Below, in pieces: positions 23,166 through 32,936 of a DNA stretch of 34,288 nucleotides. Position 1 is the stretch's first letter, and each line of letters opens with the position of its first letter. A model generated the notes under the pieces. The model had not been told where the DNA came from, ran no database searches, and worked only from the letters and a program-made list of their open reading frames with translations. The stretch is from JBGTCD01 sp041749015 (GTDB lineage Bacteria; Bacteroidota; Bacteroidia; Cytophagales; Cyclobacteriaceae): assembly GCA_041749015.1 (NCBI GenBank), contig JBGTCD010000044.1:1-34288 (forward strand), in the 5' to 3' direction. The position numbers and the translations under genes were made by a program.

Positions 23166-23801
23166 ATGCCAGCAGAATTGCTAAAAATACATCCCAAAAA
23201 CCCCGAATCGAGAAAAATAACCTACGTAGCATCCAAACTAAGACAAGGGGCAATCATCATTTATCCTACGGATACTATTTATGGTATGGGTTGTGATTTC
23301 ACCAATAAGGGTGCTATAGAAAGGATATGTCAAATTAAAGGTATCAAACCAAAAAAAATCAACCTGTCATTTATTTGCAAAGATCTGAGCAACATTACGG
23401 ATTATGTCAGAAGGATAGAAACTCCGGTTTTCAAGGTGCTCAAAAAAGTGCTCCCTGGGCCCTACACCTTTATTTTTGAATCCAATAGCAATGTCCCTAA
23501 AATACTTGAAGTCAATAAAAAAACCGTGGGTATCCGCATCCCGGATCATCCTATCCCGCGGCATATCGTAGAGGTATTGGGCAACCCCATCATCACCACC
23601 TCTATCAAGGATGAGGATGAAATCATCGAATACACCACTGACCCTGAGCTGATTTATGAAGAATTCAAAAATCTGGTAGACATTGTGATCGATGGTGGTT
23701 TTGGGGGCAATATTCCTTCCACAGTCATCGATTGTACCGGCGGGGATTTCATGGTGCTGCGGGAGGGGAAAGGAGATATTTCTGAATACCTGATCAGTTA
23801 A
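23166..23801 (+). CDS. L-threonylcarbamoyladenylate synthase (YrdC/Sua5 domain)
   Basis: A 211-residue enzyme of the TsaC/YrdC family that makes threonylcarbamoyl-AMP for the t6A37 tRNA modification. Signatures: GAIIIYPTDTIYGMGCDFTN, then KGIKPKKINLSFICKDLSNI and the VGIRIPDHPIP nucleotide-site motif. It is close to the single-domain length, without a Sua5 C-terminal domain. It may instead be a YciO-type paralogue, which cannot be excluded by eye. wbqC follows after 3 bp. Confidence 0.9.
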   Translation: MPAELLKIHPKNPESRKITYVASKLRQGAIIIYPTDTIYGMGCDFTNKGAIERICQIKGIKPKKINLSFICKDLSNITDYVRRIETPVFKVLKKVLPGPYTFIFESNSNVPKILEVNKKTVGIRIPDHPIPRHIVEVLGNPIITTSIKDEDEIIEYTTDPELIYEEFKNLVDIVIDGGFGGNIPSTVIDCTGGDFMVLREGKGDISEYLIS

Positions 23802-23804
23802 CTT

Positions 23805-24431
23805 GTGCCCGGGGCTTTAATTGAAATACAGTATTTTCCCTGTGTGGCTTACTTTGCATGCTGGGATAATTTTGATGGCATGACCCTGGAAGGTGAGGAA
23901 AATTTTCAAAAACAATCATACCGAAACCGCTGCTATATCAACGGCCCTAATAAAGTACAAGCCCTAAGCGTACCGGTGGTGCATGAAAAAATAAATATCC
24001 CAATCCGGGAAATGAAAATCGATAATTCAAAGCCCTGGAAAAGAGAACACTGGCAATCTATTCAGACCTCTTATGGCAACGCACCGTTTTTTGAGTATTA
24101 TGAATTTTATTTTAAAGACCTATTGTCAGGTGATTATGACCTGCTTTGGGATTTGAATCATGATATACTGACAAAATGCCTTGAATTGACAGGCCTAAAA
24201 AAAATTGAGCGGGTGAGTGAAAATTATCTTAAAATCGTCCCTGATGGCATTACTGACCTGAGAAACGCCCTTCACCCCAAAAAACAAATATTTCCTGACA
24301 TACTATTTCAGGCATCACCATATTATCAGGTTTTTGGCAAAGATTTTGTTGAAAACCTGTCTATTATTGATTTGATTTTCTGCGAAGGCCCCAGGGCTAA
24401 ATCTATTATTTCAGATTCATTGAGGCATTAA
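23805..24431 (+). CDS. WbqC family protein
   Basis: A 208-residue protein that starts with GTG three bases after the preceding stop. The opening LIEIQYFPCVAYFACW is a variant of the WbqC QPxYxPWxxyF motif, and later parts (KPWKREHWQSIQTSYGNAPF, FEYYEF) fit the family well. WbqC proteins occur in polysaccharide and glycolipid biosynthesis loci, but the reaction is not established. The tight spacing suggests co-translation with the YrdC-domain gene, although no functional link is known. Confidence 0.9.
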   Translation: MPGALIEIQYFPCVAYFACWDNFDGMTLEGEENFQKQSYRNRCYINGPNKVQALSVPVVHEKINIPIREMKIDNSKPWKREHWQSIQTSYGNAPFFEYYEFYFKDLLSGDYDLLWDLNHDILTKCLELTGLKKIERVSENYLKIVPDGITDLRNALHPKKQIFPDILFQASPYYQVFGKDFVENLSIIDLIFCEGPRAKSIISDSLRH

Positions 24432-24506
24432 TGAACAAAGAGATAATTAAATTCGTTTGAAAACAATAAACCATAAATTCATGTGGTTTAATTTAAGCAA
24501 TACTAT

Positions 24507-24514
24507 TACATTTA
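24507..24514 (+). promoter_or_regulatory. Near-consensus -7 box (TACATTTA) before clpC
   Basis: TACATTTA differs from TAnnTTTG at the last base, lies 28 bases ahead of the clpC ATG, and has TTTA about 16 bases upstream. Weak call. Confidence 0.3.
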
Positions 24515-24542
24515 CCGGAAGCAATCCCAATGGCAGAATAAA

Positions 24543-27089
24543 ATGGAAGCAAAATTTTCAAACCGTGTGAAAGAAGTGATCTCCCTGAGTCGGGAAGAAG
24601 CCTTGCGGCTGGGTCATGACTATATTGGTACGGAACATCTGCTTCTTGGTATGATCAGGGAGGGCGAAGGTGTGGCCGTTGGATTACTCAAAAAGCTGGG
24701 GGTCTCCCTTGATGAGCTTAGGAAGTCCGTTGAAAAAGGCTCAAAAGGCACGGCCAATGTTGATGTAAAAAATCTGACTAATATACCCCTTACGAGACAA
24801 TCAGAAAAAGTGCTAAAGATCACTTATCTCGAAGCAAAAATATTTAAAAGCCAATTAATAGGGACAGAGCATCTGTTGTTGTCGATCCTGAGGGATGATA
24901 ACAATCTGGCTACCCAGATTCTGGAAAAGTTTGACGTAAATTATGATGTGGTGAAAGAACTTCTCGAATACCAGGCTGAAAATCCCATGGCTTCTTCCGA
25001 TACCGATGATCCTGATGAGGATTCATCCCGGATTTTTGGAGCAGGATCCGCCGGATCAGGTAAAGAAAAAAAGGGCTCAGAAAAATCCCGCACGCCGGTA
25101 CTTGACAATTTTGGCCGTGACCTTACCAAGATGGCCGAGGAAAACCGGATGGACCCCATAGTAGGTCGTGAAAAAGAAATAGAACGCGTGGCTCAGATCC
25201 TGAGCCGCAGAAAAAAGAATAACCCTATCCTGATAGGAGAACCCGGAGTAGGTAAAACGGCTATAGCCGAAGGTCTGGCTTTGAGAATCATCCAAAAGAA
25301 GGTTTCCAGGGTACTTTATGGAAAAAGGGTGGTAACCCTTGACCTGGCATCACTGGTGGCAGGCACCAAATACCGAGGGCAGTTTGAAGAGCGCATGAAA
25401 GCCGTTATGAATGAGTTGGAGAAGTCTCCGGAAGTGATACTCTTCATTGACGAATTGCATACCATCGTAGGTGCCGGTGGCGCCTCAGGTTCACTGGATG
25501 CTTCTAACATGTTTAAGCCAGCCCTTGCACGGGGTGAAATACAATGTATCGGTGCTACCACACTCGATGAGTATCGTCAGTATATCGAAAAAGATGGTGC
25601 CCTTGCCAGAAGATTCCAAATGGTGATGGTAGATGCTACTACTCCCGAGGAGACTGTCCAGATATTAGAAAATATCAAAGATAAATACGAGGAGCATCAC
25701 CACGTTACCTATACCACTGAAGCCATTGCGGCTTGTGTGAAATTATCTGACCGCTATATCAGTGACCGGTATCTCCCGGATAAGGCCATTGACGTAATGG
25801 ATGAGACTGGAGCGAGGGTGCATATCAATAATATCCACGTGCCTGATAATATAGTAAAGCTCGAAGAGGCAATTGAGGATGTTAAGAAAGAAAAAAATCA
25901 AGTCGTCAAAAGCCAAAAGTATGAAGAGGCCGCTCAGCTAAGAGACAAAGAGAAAAAACTGCTGGAGCAGCTGGATACGGCAAAATTGAAATGGGAAGAG
26001 GAAACTGCATCCAAGAGGTATACCGTGGATGAGGATCATGTTGCGGAGGTCATTGCCATGGTGACCGGCATCCCAACCAAAAGAATTGCCCAAAAAGAAA
26101 GTAGCAAGCTACTGGGCATGAATGATGAGCTCAGCGCAAGAGTGGTGGGTCAGGAAGATGCTATTAAGAAGTTGGCCAAAGCCATACAGCGGACCAGAGT
26201 GGGGTTGAAAGATCCTAAAAAGCCAATTGGCTCATTTATATTTTTAGGACCGACTGGGGTTGGAAAAACGGAGCTGGCCAAAGAGTTGTCACATTATCTT
26301 TTTGATAAGGAAGACAGCCTGATCCGCATTGATATGAGTGAGTATATGGAGAAATTCTCTGTATCCAGGCTAGTGGGTGCCCCTCCCGGCTATGTAGGCT
26401 ATGAGGAAGGTGGTCAGCTTACCGAAAAGGTAAGAAGAAAGCCTTACTCCGTAGTACTCCTTGACGAAATAGAAAAAGCACACCCTGATGTATTCAACAT
26501 CCTTTTGCAAGTGCTCGATGATGGTATCCTTACCGATGGGCTGGGCAGAAGAGTTGATTTTAGAAATACGATCATCATTATGACTTCCAATATTGGGGTT
26601 CGTGATCTCAAAGACTACGGTGCTGGTATCGGATTTGCCACCTCTAATAAAAGTGACAACTACGAGGATACCATTAAGTCTACTATCCAGAGTGCCCTTA
26701 AGAAGGCATTTAGCCCGGAGTTTCTCAACAGACTTGATGATGTGATCGTGTTTAACACCCTGCAAAGAGAGCATATTCATAAAATCATTGATATTTCGCT
26801 TGGAAAACTATTCCACCGGATAGAAGACCTTGGGTACAAAGTGGAATTAACTAATAAGGCCAAGGATTTCCTTTCTGAGAAAGGGTTTGATCCCCAATAT
26901 GGAGCACGGCCGCTCAACAGAGCCATTCAAAAATATCTTGAAGATCCTGTAGCGGAAGAAATTCTCAAAGGCGACCTTGAAGAAGGTTCAGTGATTGTTG
27001 CCGATCATGTGGCCAAAGCCGAGGAACTGACCCTAAAAGTTAAAAAAGCTTCCAAACCCGGTAAGGAAAAGAAAGAAGAGAAGGAATAA
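24543..27089 (+). CDS. clpC: ClpC-type AAA+ unfoldase
   Basis: An 848-residue Hsp100 ATPase that unfolds proteins for ClpP. Order: double Clp N-domain (about 1-145); acidic linker; AAA+ module 1 with Walker A GEPGVGKT (232-239, K238) and Walker B FIDELH; a UVR-type coiled middle region (SQKYEEAAQLRDKEKKLLEQ); AAA+ module 2 with GPTGVGKT (569-576, K575) and VVLLDEIEKAHPD; then the C-terminal D2 small domain. The IGF loop at 696-698 is the expected ClpP-docking tripeptide. The charged tail (KKEEKE) is ordinary. It is a single-gene unit closed by a strong terminator. The partner clpP is not in the window. Confidence 0.96.
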   Translation: MEAKFSNRVKEVISLSREEALRLGHDYIGTEHLLLGMIREGEGVAVGLLKKLGVSLDELRKSVEKGSKGTANVDVKNLTNIPLTRQSEKVLKITYLEAKIFKSQLIGTEHLLLSILRDDNNLATQILEKFDVNYDVVKELLEYQAENPMASSDTDDPDEDSSRIFGAGSAGSGKEKKGSEKSRTPVLDNFGRDLTKMAEENRMDPIVGREKEIERVAQILSRRKKNNPILIGEPGVGKTAIAEGLALRIIQKKVSRVLYGKRVVTLDLASLVAGTKYRGQFEERMKAVMNELEKSPEVILFIDELHTIVGAGGASGSLDASNMFKPALARGEIQCIGATTLDEYRQYIEKDGALARRFQMVMVDATTPEETVQILENIKDKYEEHHHVTYTTEAIAACVKLSDRYISDRYLPDKAIDVMDETGARVHINNIHVPDNIVKLEEAIEDVKKEKNQVVKSQKYEEAAQLRDKEKKLLEQLDTAKLKWEEETASKRYTVDEDHVAEVIAMVTGIPTKRIAQKESSKLLGMNDELSARVVGQEDAIKKLAKAIQRTRVGLKDPKKPIGSFIFLGPTGVGKTELAKELSHYLFDKEDSLIRIDMSEYMEKFSVSRLVGAPPGYVGYEEGGQLTEKVRRKPYSVVLLDEIEKAHPDVFNILLQVLDDGILTDGLGRRVDFRNTIIIMTSNIGVRDLKDYGAGIGFATSNKSDNYEDTIKSTIQSALKKAFSPEFLNRLDDVIVFNTLQREHIHKIIDISLGKLFHRIEDLGYKVELTNKAKDFLSEKGFDPQYGARPLNRAIQKYLEDPVAEEILKGDLEEGSVIVADHVAKAEELTLKVKKASKPGKEKKEEKE

Positions 27090-27116
27090 AGAATGAAAAG
27101 CAATTTCGTTTAGTTG

Positions 27117-27141
27117 AGGCCGGTAATCCGGCCTTTTTTTT
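27117..27141 (+). terminator. Rho-independent terminator after clpC
   Basis: GGCCGG (27118-27123) and CCGGCC (27128-27133) form a perfect stem around TAAT, extended by A27117-T27134, and followed by eight Ts (27134-27141). Confidence 0.95.
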
Positions 27142-27172
27142 GTTTAGACTTTTTGATTTTGGCACATTTGAC

Positions 27173-27202
27173 CTTGACTCTGACTCTAACGCTTACGCTA
27201 AC
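27173..27202 (+). repeat. Degenerate hexamer tandem repeat
   Basis: Five consecutive 6-bp units: CTTGAC, TCTGAC, TCTAAC, GCTTAC, GCTAAC (consensus roughly KCTNAC). The run lies in the clpC-MFS gap with no coding role seen. Function unknown. Confidence 0.5.
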
Positions 27203-27280
27203 AACAATCACTTAATCGTTCTTTTTTTTTATTTTCAAAAATTAATTCATATTGACCTCAGGTTAAACCTGTAGACTTTC

Positions 27281-28591
27281 ATGAACAAATCCGTTAGAGT
27301 ATTTGCCATCACTGCTTCCCTGGGTGGGTTTTTATTTGGGTTTGACACTGCGGTGATCAGTGGAGTAGAAGAAACAATCCAAAGGCTTTGGGTGCTTGAT
27401 GACCTCATGCATGGGCTGGCCATTGCCATTGCGCTTTATGGTACGGTGCTGGGAGCCATGTTTGGGGGTATTCCAAGTGACCGGATTGGCCGAAGAAAGA
27501 CGCTCATCCTAATTGGTGCATTATACAGCCTTTCCGCTTTGGGTTCGGCACTTGCACCAGAAGTCTATTCATTTATGTTTTTCAGATTTATTGGCGGTAT
27601 TGGGGTAGGTGCCTCCTCAGTTGCAGCACCATTGTATATATCTGAAATCTCACCACCTGCTTATCGCGGCCGGCTGGTAGCATTGTTTCAGTTTAGTATT
27701 GTACTGGGCATTTTTCTAGCCTATGTATCTAATTATCTATTGGAAGGACTGGCTCTTTCATGGCGGTGGATGATCGGGGTGGAAACCATCCCGGCTTTGG
27801 CATTTATGCTTCTGGCTATGGCCATTCCGGAGAGTCCACGGTGGCTGATCGTAGTCAGAAAAGACCTGGCTGGTGGCAGGGCCGTTTTAGAAAAGATTTT
27901 TCCTACTGTGGATATAGACCACCTTATTGGTGAGATTAAAGCGACTATCAGTGACAGTACTGTTCGGGTTTGGTTGTTTTCAAAAGCTTATAAGGTCCCC
28001 TTGATGTTGGCATTTTTTTTCGCATTCTTTAATCAGGCCTCGGGCATCAATGCCATTATTTATTATGCCCCGAGGATATTTAAGCTTACCGGATTAGAGG
28101 CCAGTGCCTCCCTGCTCTCCACAGCAGGAATAGGACTGGTCAACCTGATTTTTACCATTTTAGGGATGATGCTGATTGATAAAATGGGCCGAAAAAAGCT
28201 CATGTACATTGGTTCTCTCGGACTAATACTGGCCTTGTCCCTCATCTCCTTCTCGTTTTATTCCGAAAACTTTGGACTCACCCCGATATACTTCTTTATG
28301 TTCATCGGATTCTTTGCCATGTCTCAGGGAGCCGTAATATGGGTATTTATATCAGAGATTTTTCCTAACCGGATTCGGGCCTCAGGTCAGGCATTTGGAA
28401 GCCTGACCCACTGGATTTTTGCTGCCATCATTGCCAATATTTTCCCTATGATGGTTTCGGAATTTCATCCTGGTCTTGTATTTAGCATTTTTGCCATAAT
28501 GATGGTGGCCCAGCTCCTGTTCGTATGGAAGGTAATGCCTGAAACCAAAGGATTAACTTTGGAGGAGATGGAACGAGGGATGCTTCGATAA
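27281..28591 (+). CDS. Sugar-porter family MFS transporter
   Basis: A 436-residue, 12-helix symporter of the sugar-porter (SP) family. Signatures: GGFLFGFDTAVISG (about 15-28), DRIGRRKTLILIG, GVGASSVAAPLYISEISP, PESPRWL, QASGINAIIYYAPRIF, DKMGRKKL and the terminal PETKGLTLEEME. It is expected to import a hexose or small glycoside with H+. It converges on the operon glpK-glpD-GH13-ROK (60-bp gap), which suggests its substrate feeds those enzymes. Exact substrate unknown. Confidence 0.93.
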   Translation: MNKSVRVFAITASLGGFLFGFDTAVISGVEETIQRLWVLDDLMHGLAIAIALYGTVLGAMFGGIPSDRIGRRKTLILIGALYSLSALGSALAPEVYSFMFFRFIGGIGVGASSVAAPLYISEISPPAYRGRLVALFQFSIVLGIFLAYVSNYLLEGLALSWRWMIGVETIPALAFMLLAMAIPESPRWLIVVRKDLAGGRAVLEKIFPTVDIDHLIGEIKATISDSTVRVWLFSKAYKVPLMLAFFFAFFNQASGINAIIYYAPRIFKLTGLEASASLLSTAGIGLVNLIFTILGMMLIDKMGRKKLMYIGSLGLILALSLISFSFYSENFGLTPIYFFMFIGFFAMSQGAVIWVFISEIFPNRIRASGQAFGSLTHWIFAAIIANIFPMMVSEFHPGLVFSIFAIMMVAQLLFVWKVMPETKGLTLEEMERGMLR

Positions 28592-28651
28592 GAAACACGG
28601 CTAATAAAGGTGCGGATGCTCGTCCACGGCCAGCGCGACATTTCTGTAAGC

Positions 28652-29572
28652 CTAATCCCTGGCCAGCATAGCCGCCCCAAACACTCCGGCGCTATCACCC
28701 AATGAAGGCTTCAGTATTTGAGTATCAAGGCGGTGGTTAAAGATGTATTTTTCTAACCTCTTAATACCTTCAGTGTATAATTCATCAATATTGCCTACGC
28801 CTCCCCCCAGGACTACCGCGTCCGGATCGATGATGTTGATGATGGCTGAAAGGCCCCTGGCAAATTGCTCTAAAAGCCGCTCAATAGTGGCAGTGGCATA
28901 GGAGTCTGTCCCAGCACGATGCATGGCTACAATGTCTTTAAGAAGGTGGCGCTTGCCAGAAATCTCAAAGTAGTACCGCTCCAAAGATTTACCAGAGATT
29001 ACATTTTCCACACATCCATGCTTGCCGCAATAGCAGGGCCCGCCGGATTCATCAAGAAAATTGTGGCCCCACTCTCCGCCTATGCCATGGCGACCGTTGA
29101 TCACCCTGCCATTTACCACCAGTCCGCCTCCTACACCCGAACCCATGATCACTCCGAATACTACTAAAGCATCAGGTACTTTATCTGGTACTACGCCAAG
29201 CAATGTTTCTGCTAATGCAAAGCAATTAGCATCATTTGCCATGTGTACCTTCATCCTCAGAGCTGCCTCCAAATCTTTATGAAAAGGCATACCATTGAGA
29301 CAGGTAGTATTGCTATTTTTCATAAGCCCTGAATCCGGATCCGTAGTGCCCGGGGTACCAATGCCAACCCGATCTGGCCGGTACCCTAACTGGTCCTCCA
29401 TCATCTTAATTAGTCTGGCCACCTGTTGTACAATATGCGCGTAGCCTTTTTCACCTTCGGTAGGAACTCTTAACCTGAGTAAAGGTTTCTTAAGATTATT
29501 CTGATCCAATACGACACCTTCTATTTTTGTGCCGCCAAGATCAATTCCCCAAAGATGTGATGCATCGCCCAT
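28652..29572 (-). CDS. ROK family sugar kinase (probable glucokinase)
   Basis: A 306-residue kinase. The ATP-binding DLGGTK is at 11-16, the catalytic N113-D114 in MANDANCFALAE, and the ROK zinc site H170 (EWGH), C180, C182 and C187 (CYCGKHGCVE). ROK enzymes of this type phosphorylate glucose, fructose or N-acetyl sugars. As the last gene of an operon with an alpha-glucosidase, glucose is the likeliest substrate. It starts 3 bp after the glucosidase stop, a sign of coupled translation. No DNA-binding domain is present, so it is not a ROK repressor. Confidence 0.92.
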   Translation of the reverse strand: MGDASHLWGIDLGGTKIEGVVLDQNNLKKPLLRLRVPTEGEKGYAHIVQQVARLIKMMEDQLGYRPDRVGIGTPGTTDPDSGLMKNSNTTCLNGMPFHKDLEAALRMKVHMANDANCFALAETLLGVVPDKVPDALVVFGVIMGSGVGGGLVVNGRVINGRHGIGGEWGHNFLDESGGPCYCGKHGCVENVISGKSLERYYFEISGKRHLLKDIVAMHRAGTDSYATATIERLLEQFARGLSAIINIIDPDAVVLGGGVGNIDELYTEGIKRLEKYIFNHRLDTQILKPSLGDSAGVFGAAMLARD

Positions 29573-29575
29573 AGG

Positions 29576-31255
29576 TTACTTTTCTTCAAATATAACAGCT
29601 TCCCATGGAAGGAGCTCTAACTTTTCCTCTTCTATCCATACGGCCTTATCATAATTGCCCATAACTCTGTACAGGTCTTTATGGCGGGCTCCCAGATCAT
29701 CCAGGGGAAGAATCAGGTTTCTGGAGGAGAAATTAAGTAAAATTAAAAAGGTTTTGTCCCCATCATTTCTTCGGTATGCATAAAGCCGGTCATGGTCTTT
29801 CAATAATGGCAGATAATCCCCATAAACCAGTACAGGGTTTTCTTTTCGGAACCGGATCATCTTTCTGTAGTAATTTAAGACCGAATCCGGATCAGTCTCC
29901 TGAGCAGCTACGTTAATGGCTTTGAAATTGGGATTGACCCTAATCCAAGGAGTCCCATCAGTGAAGCCACTATGAGGGTCATCAGACCATTGTACTGGGG
30001 TGCGGGCATTGTCCCTGCTTTGAATGTGGACAATATTCATAAACTGTCTGAGGTCTTTGCCGGCTGCCCCGGCTTCCTCATAGGCATTGAGTGTTTCAAG
30101 ATCCCTGTAATCATCGATACTATCAAAGGCCACATTGCTCATACCAATCTCGTCGCCCTGGTAGAGGTAGGTAGTCCCTCGAAGCGAAAGCAGCAGGGTA
30201 GCCAAAAGTTTGGCTGATTCCTTCCTGTACGGACCGTCATCTCCAAATCGGCTTACTATTCTGGGAAAATCATGGTTTCCCAAAAAAATACTCAACCAAC
30301 CCCGGTGATGCAGTTTTTCATCCCATATCTTAAACACCTGCTTAAATTCCTGCAAAGTCCAATCACAGAGGTCGTATTTACCTCCGGGCCCGTTATCCAT
30401 GTACATGTGACCAAAGTGGAAGATCATTTGCAATTCGTTTCGATCCTTCTCTACATACAATAATCCCAGGTCAGGGGTAATCCCAGGTCCTTCTCCTACG
30501 GTCATCACATCTCTATTGGCCAATACCTCATGTTGCATTTCGCGAAGGTACTCATGGACCCTTGGCCCATTAGCATAAAACCGGTGGATGGTATCCGTAA
30601 AGGTATCAGCATCAGAATCTGGGAATTCCGTTCTCTTTGATATCAGTGGGATCACATCCATTCTAAACCCATCAATGCCTTTATCCAGCCAAAACCTCAT
30701 CAAATCGTATATTTCCTCCCTTACTTTGGGATTTTCCCAATTGAGGTCAGGCTGCTTTTTGGAAAAAAGGTGGAGGTAATATTGGTTGGTATCAGGATCA
30801 TAGTCCCAGGAATCCCCACCGAAAAATGATTTCCAATTATTTGGGGGACCACCATTACGACCCTCTTTCCAAAAATAAAAATCCCTGTAAGGATTATCCA
30901 AACTGGATTTGGATTGTAAAAACCACTCGTGCTCATCAGAAGTGTGATTGACCACCAGGTCCATAATCAATTTCATGCCTCGCTGATGCACCCCCTCCAG
31001 AAGGTTTTCCAGATCAGTCATGGTGCCAAACTCTTTATGGATGTTTCGATAATCACGGATATCATATCCATTATCATCATTGGGTGAATCATATACAGGG
31101 CAGAGCCAGATTACATCTACCCCCAGGCTCTTGATATAGTCAAGTTTTTGAATGATACCCGGGATATCCCCAATCCCATCCCCATTGGAGTCTTTAAAAC
31201 TTCTAGGATATATCTGGTATACGATGGCTTCCTTCCACCACTGCTTATCAATCAT
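29576..31255 (-). CDS. GH13 alpha-glucosidase (oligo-1,6-glucosidase/isomaltase type)
   Basis: A 559-residue glycoside hydrolase of the GH13 oligo-1,6-glucosidase group. The N-terminus WWKEAIVYQIYPRSFKDSNG and LVVNHTSDEHEWF are typical. Catalytic residues: nucleophile D200 (GFRMD), acid/base E255 (VGEGPG) and D329 (LGNHDFPR). QPDLNW and the valine after the nucleophile (V201, GFRMDVI) fit enzymes acting on alpha-1,6 or other non-1,4 linkages; alpha-1,4 maltases usually have Ala or Thr there. No signal peptide, so it acts in the cytoplasm on an imported glucoside. It lies between glpD (12 bp upstream) and the ROK kinase. Confidence 0.93.
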   Translation of the reverse strand: MIDKQWWKEAIVYQIYPRSFKDSNGDGIGDIPGIIQKLDYIKSLGVDVIWLCPVYDSPNDDNGYDIRDYRNIHKEFGTMTDLENLLEGVHQRGMKLIMDLVVNHTSDEHEWFLQSKSSLDNPYRDFYFWKEGRNGGPPNNWKSFFGGDSWDYDPDTNQYYLHLFSKKQPDLNWENPKVREEIYDLMRFWLDKGIDGFRMDVIPLISKRTEFPDSDADTFTDTIHRFYANGPRVHEYLREMQHEVLANRDVMTVGEGPGITPDLGLLYVEKDRNELQMIFHFGHMYMDNGPGGKYDLCDWTLQEFKQVFKIWDEKLHHRGWLSIFLGNHDFPRIVSRFGDDGPYRKESAKLLATLLLSLRGTTYLYQGDEIGMSNVAFDSIDDYRDLETLNAYEEAGAAGKDLRQFMNIVHIQSRDNARTPVQWSDDPHSGFTDGTPWIRVNPNFKAINVAAQETDPDSVLNYYRKMIRFRKENPVLVYGDYLPLLKDHDRLYAYRRNDGDKTFLILLNFSSRNLILPLDDLGARHKDLYRVMGNYDKAVWIEEEKLELLPWEAVIFEEK

Positions 31256-31267
31256 GCTCTGGTTATT

Positions 31268-32917
31268 CTATTTAAAATTATAGGCTTCCTGAAGCGCCTG
31301 ATTTACTTCCTCCTGTTCTTGCTTGAATCGCTCCGGGCTCCATCCAAAATATTCCTTCATGGTTTCCAGCACCTGATCTTTTACTTTCCTGAATGAGTCT
31401 ATATCAAAATAAAGCTTTCCTGTCCGGCGCTCCAGAAAGTCCAGGCCTTTAAAGATAAATTCGTGATTGAGGCAATAGTCTAACTCAGCCAGTGCCAACT
31501 TCAGGTCTCCGTCCTTTTCTTTGATGCCCTTCATTAATTCAAAAATATATTCGGTCTGTCGGCCATAATTGGAGACCAGATAATGGGCGTAGGAGATATC
31601 CAAATCATATTGATTGAGGATTTCCTTCACCTCCTTTTCATAAGCTTTTACACCTTTATGGCCATCAAACGGCCCTCCAGAGAGAACTAATTTATCGGTC
31701 TTACAGGATTTAATTTTTCGTTTTGGGTTGGCCTGATTCACTTTTTGACTTACCAGGTTTACCACCTTCTCAGCCATTTTACGGTAACCGGTCAGTTTGC
31801 CACCGGCTATGGAAATGAGTCCTGTTAGGGATTCGAAAATCTCATCTTTTCTGGAAAGCTCAGAGGCCGATTTTCCCTCCTCATAAATTAGCGGCCTTAG
31901 TCCTGCCCAACTTGATTTTACATCATCAAGGGTAAGCTTCCGGTCTTTAAAAGTATGATTTACTGCATCTAACAAATAATGGGCATCATCCCTGGTAGTC
32001 AACACATGATTTTTATCTTCATCAAATAAGGTATCCGTCGTGCCAATATAGGTGGTTTTCCCCCTTGGAATTGCAAAAATCATCCTGCCGTCAGGGACAT
32101 CAAAATATATCGCCTGCCGCAGGGGAAACCTATGGTGATCAACGACCAGATGAACGCCTTTGGTAAGCTGAAGTCTTTTGCCGTGCCTGGATTTGTTTTG
32201 GGTACGGAGCTCATCCACCCAGGGCCCGGCAGCACTGACCACCCAGTTGGTATTGATCTCGTATGCCGTACCATCGAGGACCTCCTCACATTTTAGACCG
32301 GTAATTTTATCTTCCTTATAGATGAATTCTGTGGCCTTCACATAATTAATACAATCGGCCCCGAAGGCTCTTGCTGTTTTGATGATTTCCATAGTCAGCC
32401 GGGCATCATCGGTTCGGTATTCAGCGTAGATGGCCCCACCTTCAAGGATGTCTTCAGGCAATAATGGTTCTTTTTCCAGTGTCTCCTCTTTGGAATACAT
32501 CTTTCTTTGGTCTACCCGCTCTACCCCTGCAAGCACATCATAGACCATCAGACCCAGGGAGGTGGAGTACTTGCCAAAAGTGCCGCCTTTAATCAAAGGC
32601 AGTAACATACGCTCCGACCTTACCAGGTGTGGCGCAAGCCTGTGAACAATGGCCCGCTCCCGACCTACCTCCCGCACCAGAGCTATTTCAAACTGCTTCA
32701 AATACCTAAGCCCTCCATGAATCAATTTTGTAGACTTGCTACTGGTACCTGAAGCAAAATCCCGCTTTTCTACCAGAGCGGTCTTAAGACCCCTTGCCGC
32801 AGCATCAAGAGCAATCCCTGCCCCGGTAATCCCTCCGCCAATTATGACGACATCGTAAGCCGTACTTTTTTGTTTTTCTATTAATTCTTTCCTGCTATTG
32901 GATGCAAATCCCTCCAT
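31268..32917 (-). CDS. glpD: Glycerol-3-phosphate dehydrogenase, FAD-dependent
   Basis: A 549-residue membrane-associated flavoenzyme that oxidises glycerol-3-phosphate to dihydroxyacetone phosphate and feeds electrons to quinone. The FAD motif GGGITGAG is at 27-34 with E50 at the end of the second strand; HGGLRYL at 67-73 is the family signature, and PRGKTTYIGTTDT lies mid-protein. The C-terminal DAO-C cap is present. 19 bp after glpK on the minus strand. Confidence 0.95.
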   Translation of the reverse strand: MEGFASNSRKELIEKQKSTAYDVVIIGGGITGAGIALDAAARGLKTALVEKRDFASGTSSKSTKLIHGGLRYLKQFEIALVREVGRERAIVHRLAPHLVRSERMLLPLIKGGTFGKYSTSLGLMVYDVLAGVERVDQRKMYSKEETLEKEPLLPEDILEGGAIYAEYRTDDARLTMEIIKTARAFGADCINYVKATEFIYKEDKITGLKCEEVLDGTAYEINTNWVVSAAGPWVDELRTQNKSRHGKRLQLTKGVHLVVDHHRFPLRQAIYFDVPDGRMIFAIPRGKTTYIGTTDTLFDEDKNHVLTTRDDAHYLLDAVNHTFKDRKLTLDDVKSSWAGLRPLIYEEGKSASELSRKDEIFESLTGLISIAGGKLTGYRKMAEKVVNLVSQKVNQANPKRKIKSCKTDKLVLSGGPFDGHKGVKAYEKEVKEILNQYDLDISYAHYLVSNYGRQTEYIFELMKGIKEKDGDLKLALAELDYCLNHEFIFKGLDFLERRTGKLYFDIDSFRKVKDQVLETMKEYFGWSPERFKQEQEEVNQALQEAYNFK

Positions 32918-32936
32918 GTCTTTTAATTTTTCTTTC

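Noticed and set aside
28592..28651. Terminator or small gene in the gap between the MFS and ROK genes
   Set aside because: No stem with a T-run and no supported reading frame in these 60 bases.
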